Under the pieces are notes generated by a model, which was not told the origin of the DNA, did no database searches, and saw only the letters and a program-made list of their open reading frames with translations. A program made the position numbers and the translations under genes. A stretch of DNA of 64,000 bases from Caballeronia sp. INDeC2 (GTDB lineage Bacteria; Pseudomonadota; Gammaproteobacteria; Burkholderiales; Burkholderiaceae): the NCBI RefSeq assembly GCF_023631325.1, contig NZ_JALQDG010000030.1, positions 124,001-188,000 of the forward strand, read 5' to 3'. Of the stretch, positions 24,952 to 33,690 are shown piece by piece; within the stretch, counting starts at the first letter, position 1, and each line of letters starts with the position of its first letter.

Positions 24952-25764
24952 ATGGCGCTTCGCATCGAATATCTGGGCGAGCACGTACGCATGGAACCGC
25001 ACGCGCTCGATCCGCGTGTCGTGACGGTCGTGCTCGATCGCGCCGAACGACGCAACGCGGTGGATCGCAACATCGCTCACGCGCTGCGCCAAGCGTTCGA
25101 GCGCTTCGACGCAAACGATGCGTTGTCGGTCGCCGTGCTGTGGGGCGCGGGCGGCACGTTCTGCGCGGGCGCGGATCTCTCCGCGCTCGACGACGACGCG
25201 CGCCGCAACGAGATCCATCCCGATGGCAGCGGCCCCGGACCGATGGGACCGACGCGGCTCGCGCTGACCAAACCCGTGATCGCGGCGATCGCGGGTCATG
25301 CGGTCGCGGGCGGACTCGAGCTCGCGGCGTGGTGCGACCTGCGCGTCGTCGAGGAACAGGCGGTGCTGGGCGTGTTTTGCAGGCGCGTCGGCGTGCCGCT
25401 CATCGACGGCGGCACGATACGGCTGCCGCGTCTCATCGGCATGTCGCGTGCGCTGGATCTGATCCTCACCGGCCGCGCGGTCGATGCCGCGGAAGCGCTC
25501 GCCATCGGCCTTGCGAATCGCATCGCGCCGCAAGGCGAGGCGCGCGCCGTGGCGGAAGCGCTCGCGTGCGAGCTGGCCGCATTGCCTCAAGCCGCGTTGC
25601 GCGCCGACTTGCGCTCGGTGCACGATAACGCGTTCGACGCCGACATCGCCCGGGCTTTGCAGCGTGAAGGCGCGAACGGATATCGCTCGATATTCGACGA
25701 AGGTCTCGACGGCGCGGCGCGTTTTCTTTCGCGCGCGTCGGGCGCGAAAGGACAGGCAACATGA
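24952..25764 (+). CDS. Crotonase (enoyl-CoA hydratase/isomerase family)
   Basis: This 270-aa crotonase-fold protein has the two oxyanion-hole segments, FCAGADLSAL and AGHAVAGGLELAAWCDLRV. Length is right for a single-domain hydratase. The typical downstream glutamate region reads RVGVPLIDGGTIRLPRLIG. The substrate is not known, and no other beta-oxidation genes are next to it. The ATG at 24952 follows a GGAG; a longer open frame upstream is not supported. It overlaps the next gene by four bases (ATGA), so crotonase and phosphoribosyltransferase are co-translated. Confidence 0.87.
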   Translation: MALRIEYLGEHVRMEPHALDPRVVTVVLDRAERRNAVDRNIAHALRQAFERFDANDALSVAVLWGAGGTFCAGADLSALDDDARRNEIHPDGSGPGPMGPTRLALTKPVIAAIAGHAVAGGLELAAWCDLRVVEEQAVLGVFCRRVGVPLIDGGTIRLPRLIGMSRALDLILTGRAVDAAEALAIGLANRIAPQGEARAVAEALACELAALPQAALRADLRSVHDNAFDADIARALQREGANGYRSIFDEGLDGAARFLSRASGAKGQAT

Positions 25765-26411
25765 ACTCCGTGTTCGAGAACCGCAGGGCAGCGGGCCGCG
25801 AGCTCGCGCAGCATCTACATGCTTATGAAGGCCGCGACGATGTGACCGTGCTCGCGTTGCCGCGCGGCGGCGTGCCGGTCGCGTATGAAGTGGCGCTCGC
25901 GCTCGGCGCGCGTCTCGATGTGCTCGTCGTGCGCAAGCTCGGCGTTCCGGTTCAACCCGAACTCGCGATGGGCGCGATCGCATCCGGCGATGCCTTCTAT
26001 CTCGACGAGCGCATCGTGCAATATGCGGGCGTCGAGAAGGACGATCTCGAACGCGTGATTGCGAAAGAACGCGCGGAGCTCGCACGGCGCGAGAAGCTGT
26101 ATCGCGGTTCGCAGCCGCCGCTGGATGTCGTCGGGCGCGTGGCGATCGTCGTCGATGACGGCATGGCGACCGGCGCGACGATGAAGGCCGCGGCGATGTC
26201 CTTGCGTCACGCGCATCCGTCGAAGATCGTCGCGGCGCTGCCCGTTGCGCCGCTCGATTCCGAAGCGCGCGTGAACGAAGTCGTCGACGAATTCGTCTGC
26301 GTGCTGCGTCCAAATCATTACTTCGGCGTCGGGCAGTTCTATATCGACTTCGATCAGACGAGCGACGACGAAGTGCGCGAGCTGCTCGACGCCGCGCACA
26401 AGGCTGATTAA
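25761..26411 (+). CDS. Phosphoribosyltransferase family protein
   Basis: This 216-aa type I phosphoribosyltransferase has the PRPP-binding loop VVDDGMATGATM near residues 130-141, with an N-terminal LPRGGVPVAYEVA segment. The C-terminal third reads PNHYFGVGQFY, followed by QTSDDEVRELL, typical of a family of stand-alone PRTases of unknown substrate often found near acetyl-CoA or stress genes. It begins within the stop codon of the crotonase gene and ends four bases inside the 3' end of aceE, which is convergent. Its nucleobase is not predictable from the sequence. Confidence 0.85.
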   Translation: MNSVFENRRAAGRELAQHLHAYEGRDDVTVLALPRGGVPVAYEVALALGARLDVLVVRKLGVPVQPELAMGAIASGDAFYLDERIVQYAGVEKDDLERVIAKERAELARREKLYRGSQPPLDVVGRVAIVVDDGMATGATMKAAAMSLRHAHPSKIVAALPVAPLDSEARVNEVVDEFVCVLRPNHYFGVGQFYIDFDQTSDDEVRELLDAAHKAD

Positions 26412-29122
26412 CGCATCCAGGGCGCGTCGTGCGCTTCCTGTGTCTTGCCGTATTTCTCACGCGCGCGCTTCGACACCGTTTTATCGATGACGCCTTCGTC
26501 CACGAGCGATTTCAACGCGGCAAGGACGATCGACACGCGATCCACTTCGAAGAACGCGCGCAACGCCTGACGCGTGTCGCTGCGGCCGAAGCCATCGGTG
26601 CCGAGCGTCACGTAGCGGCGCGGCACGTAGGCGCGAATGAGTTCCGGCACGGCGCGCACGTAGTCCGTCGCCGCGATCACGGGACCATGCGATGCTTCGA
26701 GCGCGCGCGTGACGAACGGTGTGTTCACGGCGTCGTCGTCGTTGAGACGCGCAAGACGTTCCGATGCCGCGCCATCGCGATGCAACTCGGTATAGCTCGT
26801 CACGCTCCACACGGCGGCGTCGATGTTCCAATCGTCTTTGAGCATGGTGCGCGCGGCAATCGCTTCGTTGAGAATCGCGCCTGAGCCGAGCAATTGCACG
26901 TGCGCTTTGTCTGCATCGCCGTCGATGCGATAAATGCCGCGCAAGATGCCTTCGCGCGTTGCTTCATCCAATGAGCCGCCGGGCGCGGAAGGCTGTGCGT
27001 AATTCTCGTTGGTCACCGTGACGTAATAGAACACGTCGTTCTGACGCTCCATCATGTCCCTCATGCCTTCGTCGACGATCGCCGCGACTTCATACGCGAA
27101 CGCGGGATCGTAAGCGCGGCAGTTCGGAATCGTCGATGCACTCAGATGGCTCGTGCCGTCCTGATGCTGCAAACCTTCGCCGCCGAGCGTCGTGCGCCCC
27201 GCCGTCGCGCCGATGAGAAAGCCGCGCGAGCGCTGGTCCGCCGCCGCGAAAATCAGATCGCCGATGCGCTGAAAACCGAACATCGAGTAATAGATGTAGA
27301 ACGGCAGCATCGGCAGATCGTGCACGCTGTACGACGTCGCCGCCGCGATCCACGACGACACCGCGCCCGCCTCCGAGATGCCTTCTTCGAGAATCTGCCC
27401 GCGCGTGTCCTCGCGATAGTAGAGCATCGAACCCATGTCTTCCGGCTCGTACAACTGGCCGAGCGGCGAATAGATGCCCACTTGTCTGAAGAGATTCGCC
27501 ATGCCGAAGGTGCGCGCCTCGTCCGCGACCACCGGCACGACGCGCGGCCCGAGCGTCTTGTCCTTCAGCAGGCTGCCGAGCATGCGCACGAAGGCCATCG
27601 TCGTCGACATCTCTTTGCCGGAGGCGTCGAGCGCGAATTGGCCCCATGAATCGAGCGCGGGCGGCGTAATGCCTTGCGACGCCTTCGCGCGACGTCGCGG
27701 CAGATAACCGCCCAGCGCCGTGCGGCGCTCATGCAGATAGCGCATTTCGGGCGCAGTATCCGCGGGCTTGTAGAACCTGACTTGCTCGACGTCTTCATCC
27801 GAGAGCGGCAAGCGGAAGCGATCGCGGAACTGCTTGAGATCGTCGAGATCGAGCTTCTTCTGTTGATGCGTCGTCATGCGGCCCTGTCCCACCGTGCCCA
27901 TGCCGAAACCCTTCATTGTCTTGGCAAGAATGACGGTCGGCTGACCCTTATGCGAAAGCGCTTTCGCGTAGGCAGCATGCAGCTTGCGCACGTCGTGGCC
28001 GCCGCGTCGCAAGCGGTCGATATCTTCATCCGACATATGCGCGACGAGCGACGCGAGTTCCGGATTCTGGCCGAAGAAGCGCTCGCGGTTATAACGGCCG
28101 TCGTTGGCGGAGAATGTCTGGAATTGCCCGTCGACGGTATGCGCGAAAGCGCGCAGCAACGCATTTGTGCGATCGCGTGCGAAGAGCGCATCCCAGTCCG
28201 ATCCCCACAGCACCTTGATCACGTTCCAGCCCGCGCCGGTGAACTGCGCCTCGAGTTCATCGACGATGCGTCCGTTGCTGCGCACGGGACCATCGAGCCG
28301 CTGCAGATTGCAGTTGATGACGAACACGAGGTTATCGAGCTGTTCGCGCGCCGCGAGCGACAATGCGCCGATCGATTCGGGCTCGTCCATTTCGCCGTCG
28401 CCGAAGAAACCCCACACCTTGCGCCCTTCCGTGCGCAACAGATTGCGATTCTGCAAATAGCGCATGAAACGCGCTTGATAAATCGAATTGATCGGACCTA
28501 TGCCCATCGAGCCTGTCGGGAATTGCCAGAAGTCGGGCATGAGCCACGGATGCGGATACGAGCACAGACCCGGTCCGGCGATCTCGCGCCGGTAATGCTT
28601 CAGATGTTCTTCATCGAGAAAGCCTTCGAGATAGGCGCGCGCATACACGCCCGGCGACGAATGCGGCTGGAAATAGACGATATCGCCGCCGCTGTTCTCA
28701 TCGGCGGCTTTGAAGAAATGATTGAAGCCGACTTCGAAAAGATCCGCCGCCGATGCATAACTCGCGATATGGCCGCCCAATTCACCGTATGCGCGATTCG
28801 CGCGCACGACCATCGCGAGCGCATTCCAGCGCAGCACGGCGGCGAGCCTTTCTTCGATGTCGAGATTGCCGGGATAAGGCGGCTGCTGTGAGACGGGAAT
28901 CGTGTTCGCATAGGGCGTCGCGCGCGCCCGCGCCGATTCGACACCGACCGACAGTGCATGCTCCGCGAGCCTGTCGAAAATGTACTGGGCGCGGTCCCGT
29001 CCGACATGCGCGACAACGGCATCGAGCGCCTCCAGCCATTCGGCGGTTTCGCCGGGGTCAACGTCCTCACGTCCCTTGGCGATGGAAAGAAGCTGGTTGG
29101 TTCCGCTCGATAGGTCGGTCAT
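26408..29122 (-). CDS. aceE: Pyruvate dehydrogenase E1 component, homodimeric type
   Basis: This 904-aa thiamine-diphosphate enzyme decarboxylates pyruvate and acetylates the lipoyl E2. The cofactor motif is GDGEMDEPE followed about 25 residues later by VINCNLQ. N-terminal YPGNLDIEERL, SGGDIVYFQPHSSPG and central AEARTFG-type regions are also typical. The ATG at 29122 follows a GGAG; an ATG at 29155 would add 11 residues with no better site. No aceF or lpd gene lies nearby, so this is a separated copy whose E2 and E3 partners must be encoded elsewhere. It is transcribed divergently from an Lrp-type regulator, which probably controls it. Confidence 0.93.
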   Translation of the reverse strand: MTDLSSGTNQLLSIAKGREDVDPGETAEWLEALDAVVAHVGRDRAQYIFDRLAEHALSVGVESARARATPYANTIPVSQQPPYPGNLDIEERLAAVLRWNALAMVVRANRAYGELGGHIASYASAADLFEVGFNHFFKAADENSGGDIVYFQPHSSPGVYARAYLEGFLDEEHLKHYRREIAGPGLCSYPHPWLMPDFWQFPTGSMGIGPINSIYQARFMRYLQNRNLLRTEGRKVWGFFGDGEMDEPESIGALSLAAREQLDNLVFVINCNLQRLDGPVRSNGRIVDELEAQFTGAGWNVIKVLWGSDWDALFARDRTNALLRAFAHTVDGQFQTFSANDGRYNRERFFGQNPELASLVAHMSDEDIDRLRRGGHDVRKLHAAYAKALSHKGQPTVILAKTMKGFGMGTVGQGRMTTHQQKKLDLDDLKQFRDRFRLPLSDEDVEQVRFYKPADTAPEMRYLHERRTALGGYLPRRRAKASQGITPPALDSWGQFALDASGKEMSTTMAFVRMLGSLLKDKTLGPRVVPVVADEARTFGMANLFRQVGIYSPLGQLYEPEDMGSMLYYREDTRGQILEEGISEAGAVSSWIAAATSYSVHDLPMLPFYIYYSMFGFQRIGDLIFAAADQRSRGFLIGATAGRTTLGGEGLQHQDGTSHLSASTIPNCRAYDPAFAYEVAAIVDEGMRDMMERQNDVFYYVTVTNENYAQPSAPGGSLDEATREGILRGIYRIDGDADKAHVQLLGSGAILNEAIAARTMLKDDWNIDAAVWSVTSYTELHRDGAASERLARLNDDDAVNTPFVTRALEASHGPVIAATDYVRAVPELIRAYVPRRYVTLGTDGFGRSDTRQALRAFFEVDRVSIVLAALKSLVDEGVIDKTVSKRAREKYGKTQEAHDAPWMR

Positions 29123-29259
29123 GGCGCGACTCCGCTGTGGCTGAAGGATGTTCAAGCATATCCATTGATGCGCAGAATGTGCGTCTCATTTGGCTGCCGC
29201 CGCGCTTTGCGGTAGTGTGTTTATTCTTCCAGAACGCCAAAAACCGGAATCTTTCGACT

Positions 29260-29790
29260 ATGACGGCGAATCTCAAGCAGCGCCTAGACCGCACCGATAT
29301 CGGCATATTGAATCAGCTTCAGCAAAACGCGCGCATCACCAATTCGGAGCTTGCGCGCGCGGTGAATCTTTCGCCGACGCCCTGCTTCAATCGCGTGCGC
29401 GCGCTGGAAAAAGCGGGGCTTTTCAAGCAGCACGTCACGTTGCTGAATCCGGAAGCGTTGGGGCTTTCCATCAACGTATTCATTCAGGTCAGTCTGGAAA
29501 AGCAGATCAAGGACGCGCTCGCGCGTTTCGAGCAGGCGATCAGCGAGCGCCCCGAAGTAATGGAGTGTTATCTGATGACGGGGGACGCCGATTACCTGTT
29601 GCGCGTCGTCCTGCCCGACGTGGCCGCGCTCGAACGCTTCATTCTGGAGCGGCTCACGAAGATGCCGGGCGTATCGAATATTCGTTCGAGCTTCGCGCTC
29701 AAGCAGGTGCGCTATAAGACGGCGCTGCCTTTGCCCGCATCCGGGTTGACGCTGCCCGATCAGAACGCCGATGAAGCGGAATGGACGTGA
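29260..29790 (+). CDS. Lrp/AsnC-family regulator
   Basis: This 176-aa regulator has an N-terminal winged helix (DRTDIGILNQLQQNARITN, then ELARAVNLSPTPCFNRVRAL) and an Lrp RAM domain. It diverges from aceE across a 137-base gap, so pyruvate metabolism or an amino acid is the likely signal. An imperfect inverted repeat around TGCGCAGAATGTGC (29169-29182) lies in that gap and is a candidate operator. A paralogue of this family, DoeX, occurs in the ectoine cluster. The ATG at 29260 was chosen as the first codon of the family alignment; no strong ribosome binding site is visible. Confidence 0.87.
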   Translation: MTANLKQRLDRTDIGILNQLQQNARITNSELARAVNLSPTPCFNRVRALEKAGLFKQHVTLLNPEALGLSINVFIQVSLEKQIKDALARFEQAISERPEVMECYLMTGDADYLLRVVLPDVAALERFILERLTKMPGVSNIRSSFALKQVRYKTALPLPASGLTLPDQNADEAEWT

Positions 29791-29890
29791 TCGTTTCATC
29801 GTCGATCGATTTTCATGCGCCTTTGCTGAACTAGAATGGGTTGAACCGGCGCCGCTCGCGCCGGATCACCGGTCGCGCGCGGAGGATGCC

Positions 29891-30055
29891 ATGCCGACTT
29901 ATCAATATCGTTGTCAGGATTGCGGCGAGAACTTCGAGCACGCGGAGCACATCGCCGAACATGCGACGGTGCAGCTCAAATGCCCCAAGTGCGGCAGCGA
30001 GAAAGTCGCGCATGCGCCCGCGCCGTTCGTCGCGATGACCACGAAGAAAAGCTGA
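29891..30055 (+). CDS. FmdB-type zinc ribbon protein, 54 aa
   Basis: This small protein holds a zinc ribbon with two CxxC knuckles, CQDC (from residue 8) and CPKC (from residue 31), as in the FmdB family of putative regulatory proteins. GGAGG stands five bases before the ATG. It lies between the Lrp regulator and a convergent LysR gene, three bases from the LysR stop. It is expected to be soluble and to bind one zinc. Role unknown. Confidence 0.85.
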   Translation: MPTYQYRCQDCGENFEHAEHIAEHATVQLKCPKCGSEKVAHAPAPFVAMTTKKS

Positions 30056-30058
30056 TCA

Positions 30059-31054
30059 CTACGCCGCGCGGAATCGCACCTCGTGTGACGGCAGCCCGCC
30101 CAGACGTTGCGCGACGTGATCGATGAATGCGCGCAGGCGCGGCGCTTCGTGCCGGCTCGGCGGCCAGAGAATCTGAAACACGCCTTCCGTGCGCGTATGC
30201 GCGCCGAGCACCGAGCGCAACGAGCCGCCTTCCAGCGCGCTCTTCGCGACGAAATCCGGCACGCAGGCGAGGCCCAGGCCCGAAATGCATGCAGCGAGCA
30301 CCGCTTCCATGTCGTTGAACGTGAGCGTCGCGTGCGGATCGATGGCGAAGGTGTGATCGTCGCGCGCGAAACGCCACGGTTCGGGCCGGCCGCTCGCGGG
30401 AGAACGGAAGCGGATGCACGCATGGCCTTCGAGATCGGCGGGCGTCATGGGCTCGCCGTGTCCCGTGAAATAAGCGGGCGAGCCGACCACCACCGGGCCG
30501 TATTGCGCAAGCCGCCGCGCAAGCAATTGCGAATCGGCGAGACGTCCCGTGCGGATCACGGCGTCATAGCCTTCCTGCGTGATATCGACGACGCGATCGC
30601 TAAAATCGATATCCAGTTCGATGTCCGGATAACGCCGCCTGAATTCCGGCACGAGCGGCATCAGAAGCCGGCTGCCGAGCGACGGCGCGCTGATGCGCAA
30701 ACGGCCGCGCGGCGAAGAGGTCGAATGGAACAGCTCGTTCTCCGCTTCTTCGAGATCGGCGAGCATGCGCTTGCAGCGCGCAAAGAAGCGCGCGCCTTCG
30801 TGCGTGAGACCGATCCTGCGCGTCGTGCGATTGAGCAGTTGCACGCCGAGCTTCGCTTCGAGCCGCATCACGCTCTTGCCCACCGCCGACGCCGAGAGCC
30901 CGAGCGCGCGCCCCGCCGCCACGAAACTGCCCGACTCGGCCGCGCGCACGAATGCGACCATGCCGGAGAGACTTTCAGTCGAAGGCGGCGCCCCGGGAGA
31001 ACTTCCGGCAAGAGACCCATGCGGAGCCTGCGATGGAACGGTCGTCATATTCAT
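30059..31054 (-). CDS. LysR-family transcriptional regulator
   Basis: This 331-aa regulator has an unusual Pro/Ser-rich N-terminal extension of about 27 residues before the LysR helix-turn-helix (MVAFVRAAESGSFVAAGRAL, then LSASAVGKSVMRLEAKLGVQLLNRTTR), followed by a periplasmic-binding-like effector domain. The first of two nearby ATGs is at 31054; no good ribosome binding site is visible, so a start further in, near the helix-turn-helix, is possible. There is no divergent target within the window; the next gene upstream is parA-like. Effector and targets are unknown. Confidence 0.85.
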   Translation of the reverse strand: MNMTTVPSQAPHGSLAGSSPGAPPSTESLSGMVAFVRAAESGSFVAAGRALGLSASAVGKSVMRLEAKLGVQLLNRTTRRIGLTHEGARFFARCKRMLADLEEAENELFHSTSSPRGRLRISAPSLGSRLLMPLVPEFRRRYPDIELDIDFSDRVVDITQEGYDAVIRTGRLADSQLLARRLAQYGPVVVGSPAYFTGHGEPMTPADLEGHACIRFRSPASGRPEPWRFARDDHTFAIDPHATLTFNDMEAVLAACISGLGLACVPDFVAKSALEGGSLRSVLGAHTRTEGVFQILWPPSRHEAPRLRAFIDHVAQRLGGLPSHEVRFRAA

Positions 31055-31191
31055 GATCTGGCGGGAAGTGAGGCGCGACGAAATGCGCCTGTCTTCTGCA
31101 TGAACGTCCGCGACGCCGTTTTATTCCCGAGATTTCGCGAGGCGGCACGAGCGGTAAGACCCGCATCGCGCGTTGGTCGTCGCGCGTCGCT

Positions 31192-31956
31192 TCAGCCGTT
31201 CAATTCTTCGTGCAGCGCGACATATTCCTGCGCGAGCTTGTGACGCGGTTCGAGATAGATCATCGGGCGCGCGTGCTGATGGCTCTCGCGGATTTTGACG
31301 GAGAGCGACAGATGCGAATTGAGCACGGGCAGATCTTCGCCGCGCAGTTCGTCGACGAGTTGCTGCGGCAAGCTCGCGCGCGGCTGGAACTGATTGATGA
31401 CGATGCCTTCGACGCTCAAATCCGGATTGTGGTCGTGGCGGATTTCCTGCACGTTATCGAGCACCGAATAGAGCGCGCGCCGCGAGAAGTCGTCGCAATC
31501 GAACGGGATCAGGCAGCGCTCGACCGCGATCAGCGCCGAGCGCGTGAAGAAGTTCAGCGCGGGCGGCGTGTCGATATAGACGGCGTCGTACTGGTGCATG
31601 CCCTTGAGCGCGTCGCGCAGCTTGTAGATCTTGTAGCGCGATTCGAGCTTGCTTTGCAGCGCTTCGAGACTCGGATGCGACGGCACGATGTCGAGATTAT
31701 CGAACGGCGTCGCATGAATGAAGGATTCGAACGCCGGCTCGCGAAAGCTATAGCTCAATGCCGATTCGAAGAAGCTCGCGAGATTCGGCTGGGCGTCGCG
31801 GGCTTCGGCGCCGAGCAGGTACTGGCTCGCATTGCCTTGCGGATCGAGGTCGATCACGAGCGTGCGCAGGCCGCGGGAGGCGCTGATAGCGGCGAGATTG
31901 CAGACGATGGTGGACTTGCCTACGCCACCCTTTTGGTTGAAGACCACACGGCGCAT
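31192..31956 (-). CDS. Orphan ParA-family ATPase
   Basis: This 254-aa ATPase has the deviant Walker A motif KGGVGKST at residues 9-16, a DLDPQGNAS switch and the YIDTPPAL motif. The protein begins directly at the ATPase core, without the N-terminal DNA-binding region of plasmid ParA. No parB, parS site or partner gene is recognised, so it may position another cargo rather than partition a replicon. It is expressed alone on the minus strand, with a 600-base gene-poor region upstream. A GAGG lies 11 bases before the ATG at 31956. Confidence 0.87.
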   Translation of the reverse strand: MRRVVFNQKGGVGKSTIVCNLAAISASRGLRTLVIDLDPQGNASQYLLGAEARDAQPNLASFFESALSYSFREPAFESFIHATPFDNLDIVPSHPSLEALQSKLESRYKIYKLRDALKGMHQYDAVYIDTPPALNFFTRSALIAVERCLIPFDCDDFSRRALYSVLDNVQEIRHDHNPDLSVEGIVINQFQPRASLPQQLVDELRGEDLPVLNSHLSLSVKIRESHQHARPMIYLEPRHKLAQEYVALHEELNG

Positions 31957-32307
31957 CGGTTATTCATCCTCGGTTTGTGAACGTTCGTTTTTTTATGTGT
32001 TCTGTTATGGGTCGATCGGTTCGGGCGGTGTGTGATCTTAGCGCATCAAAATGATGGGGCTTGCGGTTCGATTTTTTTTCATTGGCGATTTCGGTTGCCG
32101 GGCCAGTCTCGACCACCACGTCAGCATCGAGCGAAGCCGAAAATCTTCGCAATTTCTTCGTGGGCCAGTGACTTCCCCAAGGATGCGCTTCTTCAAATGC
32201 TGTCCGCGCTGAACGGCATTCAGCCGAATTCTCTTCGAGCACGTTCAGGCTAAACACGATGTTTTGCGCGACGATCCCCCTACGATGATGCGCGTGGCGC
32301 CTTCAAA

Positions 32308-32481
32308 ATGGATTGTTCACCGTGGAAAACGTTGGTCGGAACGTCCTGGCAGGGGGCGCAAGTCTCCGTCCAATGTTGCGACAAGATCATGTCAAATCTG
32401 CGAAGGATTGCCTCTCTCGCCGCTTTCATGGCCGGAGGCAATATCGCCCATCTCGTCACGGGACACATCGGCGCTGCCTAA
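32308..32481 (+). CDS. Doubtful small ORF, 57 aa
   Basis: An open frame of 58 codons begins MDCSPWKTL and has a hydrophobic stretch near the C-terminus (MSNLRRIASLAAFMAGGN). No Shine-Dalgarno lies upstream, and the protein is not recognised. A hairpin follows its stop codon. It could be a small membrane-active peptide or chance; I would treat it as unproven. Confidence 0.25.
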   Translation: MDCSPWKTLVGTSWQGAQVSVQCCDKIMSNLRRIASLAAFMAGGNIAHLVTGHIGAA

Positions 32482-32494
32482 TAAAGGAATCGCA

Positions 32495-32515
32495 GGATCC
32501 GCCCCTTGCGGATCC
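32495..32515. repeat. Perfect 8-bp inverted repeat
   Basis: GGATCCGC at 32495-32502 and GCGGATCC at 32508-32515 enclose a CCCTT loop. The stem is strong, but no T tract follows in either direction. It may be a terminator-like or protein-binding element, or a remnant of the minus-strand ABC transcript's end (the ATPase gene stops at 32563). Confidence 0.5.
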
Positions 32516-32562
32516 GCATCCGGATGACGCCCCTTCACCACCTCCTTGAACGCTTACCTATT

Positions 32563-33690
32563 TCAACCGCCCGAACGAACCCTCGCCCCACCCTCATCGA
32601 AGAAATAAATACGCTCGCGGTTCACATGCACGCCCGCGGCCCCGCCGATCTCGCCCGCGAACGTATTCGGCACCTTCACGACCACCTGCTGCTCACCGAC
32701 ATTCATCGTGACGAGCGAATGATCACCGATCAATTCGACCGAATAGATGCGCCCCTGCAATTCCCCTTCGCCTTGCGCCACGAGCGAGCATTCCTCCGGA
32801 CGCACGCCGAGCGTCGCCTGGCCTTCATGACGAACCGCAGTGGCAAGCGAAATACCAGGCGCATCGAAGCGCCCTTGCTCGAGCGTGCCGCGCAGAAAAT
32901 TCATCGGCGGCGAACCGATGAACCCCGCGACGAACAGGTTCGCCGGGTCCGAATAGATGCGCGCGGGCCTATCCAGTTGCTGCAACGCGCCCTTGTCGAG
33001 CACGGCCACACGATGCGCGAGCGTCATTGCTTCGATCTGATCGTGCGTCACGTAGATCGTCGTGATGCCGAGTTCGTGCTGCATGTGCTTGAGTTCTGCG
33101 CGCATGTGGCCGCGCAGCTTGGCATCGAGATTGGAAAGCGGCTCGTCCATCAGAAACGCCGCGGGCCGCCGCACGATCGCACGCGCAAGCGCCACGCGCT
33201 GACGCTGTCCACCGGACAGCTGTCGCGGAAAACGCGATAACAACGGCTCCAATTGCACGCTCGCGGCCACTTCGCGCACGGCGGCATCGATCTCTGCTTT
33301 CGGGCGCTTTCTCACGATGAGCGGATACGCGATGTTCTCGAACACCGTCTTGTGCGGATAGAGCGCATACGACTGGAACACCATCGCCACATCGCGGTCG
33401 CGCGGTAACTGGTGCGTGACATCGGTATCGCCGACGAACACCGCGCCTTCCGTCGCCGATTCAAGTCCTGCAACGATGCGCAGCGCCGTCGTCTTGCCGC
33501 AGCCCGATTCGCCGAGCAACACGAGGAATTCTCCCGCTTGCACGTCGAGCGACAAATCGCGCAGCACCCGCGTGTCGCCGAACGCCTTGCCGACGTTTCT
33601 CAACGACACGCTCTTCGGCTGGCGCGCCGCCGCTATCTTCGTCAGGCGGGCGTCGTCGACCTTTACCGCCTCGCTATCCATGACCGTCAT
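32563..33690 (-). CDS. Carbohydrate ABC transporter ATP-binding protein (UgpC/MsiK type)
   Basis: This 375-aa ATPase has Walker A GESGCGKTT, signature LSGGQRQR, Walker B FLMDEPLSNLD and an H-loop VTHDQ, followed by a C-terminal TOBE/OB-type domain (about residues 255-375). This is the CUT1-type importer class. It starts with an ATG inside the stop codon of the permease gene (ATGA overlap at 33687-33690); a second Met three codons later is possible. It is the last gene of a binding protein-permease-permease-ATPase operon. Substrate is a sugar, polyol or sugar acid, not fixed by sequence. Confidence 0.9.
   Translation of the reverse strand: MTVMDSEAVKVDDARLTKIAAARQPKSVSLRNVGKAFGDTRVLRDLSLDVQAGEFLVLLGESGCGKTTALRIVAGLESATEGAVFVGDTDVTHQLPRDRDVAMVFQSYALYPHKTVFENIAYPLIVRKRPKAEIDAAVREVAASVQLEPLLSRFPRQLSGGQRQRVALARAIVRRPAAFLMDEPLSNLDAKLRGHMRAELKHMQHELGITTIYVTHDQIEAMTLAHRVAVLDKGALQQLDRPARIYSDPANLFVAGFIGSPPMNFLRGTLEQGRFDAPGISLATAVRHEGQATLGVRPEECSLVAQGEGELQGRIYSVELIGDHSLVTMNVGEQQVVVKVPNTFAGEIGGAAGVHVNRERIYFFDEGGARVRSGG

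Larger units (their letters stand above)
31957..32562. other. Gene-poor gap between parA-like gene and ABC ATPase
   Basis: About 600 bases without a well-supported gene. It is A+T richer than its neighbours, with T tracts near 31990 and 32075. It holds one weak 57-residue frame (32308-32481) and an inverted repeat (32495-32515). No promoter hexamers, tRNA or insertion-sequence ends were recognised. The sequence directly upstream of the parA-like gene should contain its promoter. Confidence 0.7.

Noticed and set aside
23485..26460. Nearly 1000-codon minus-strand frame upstream of the ammonium transporter
   Set aside because: The extra N-terminal part is antisense to the crotonase and phosphoribosyltransferase genes and is Arg/His-rich. 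The transporter starts at 24687.
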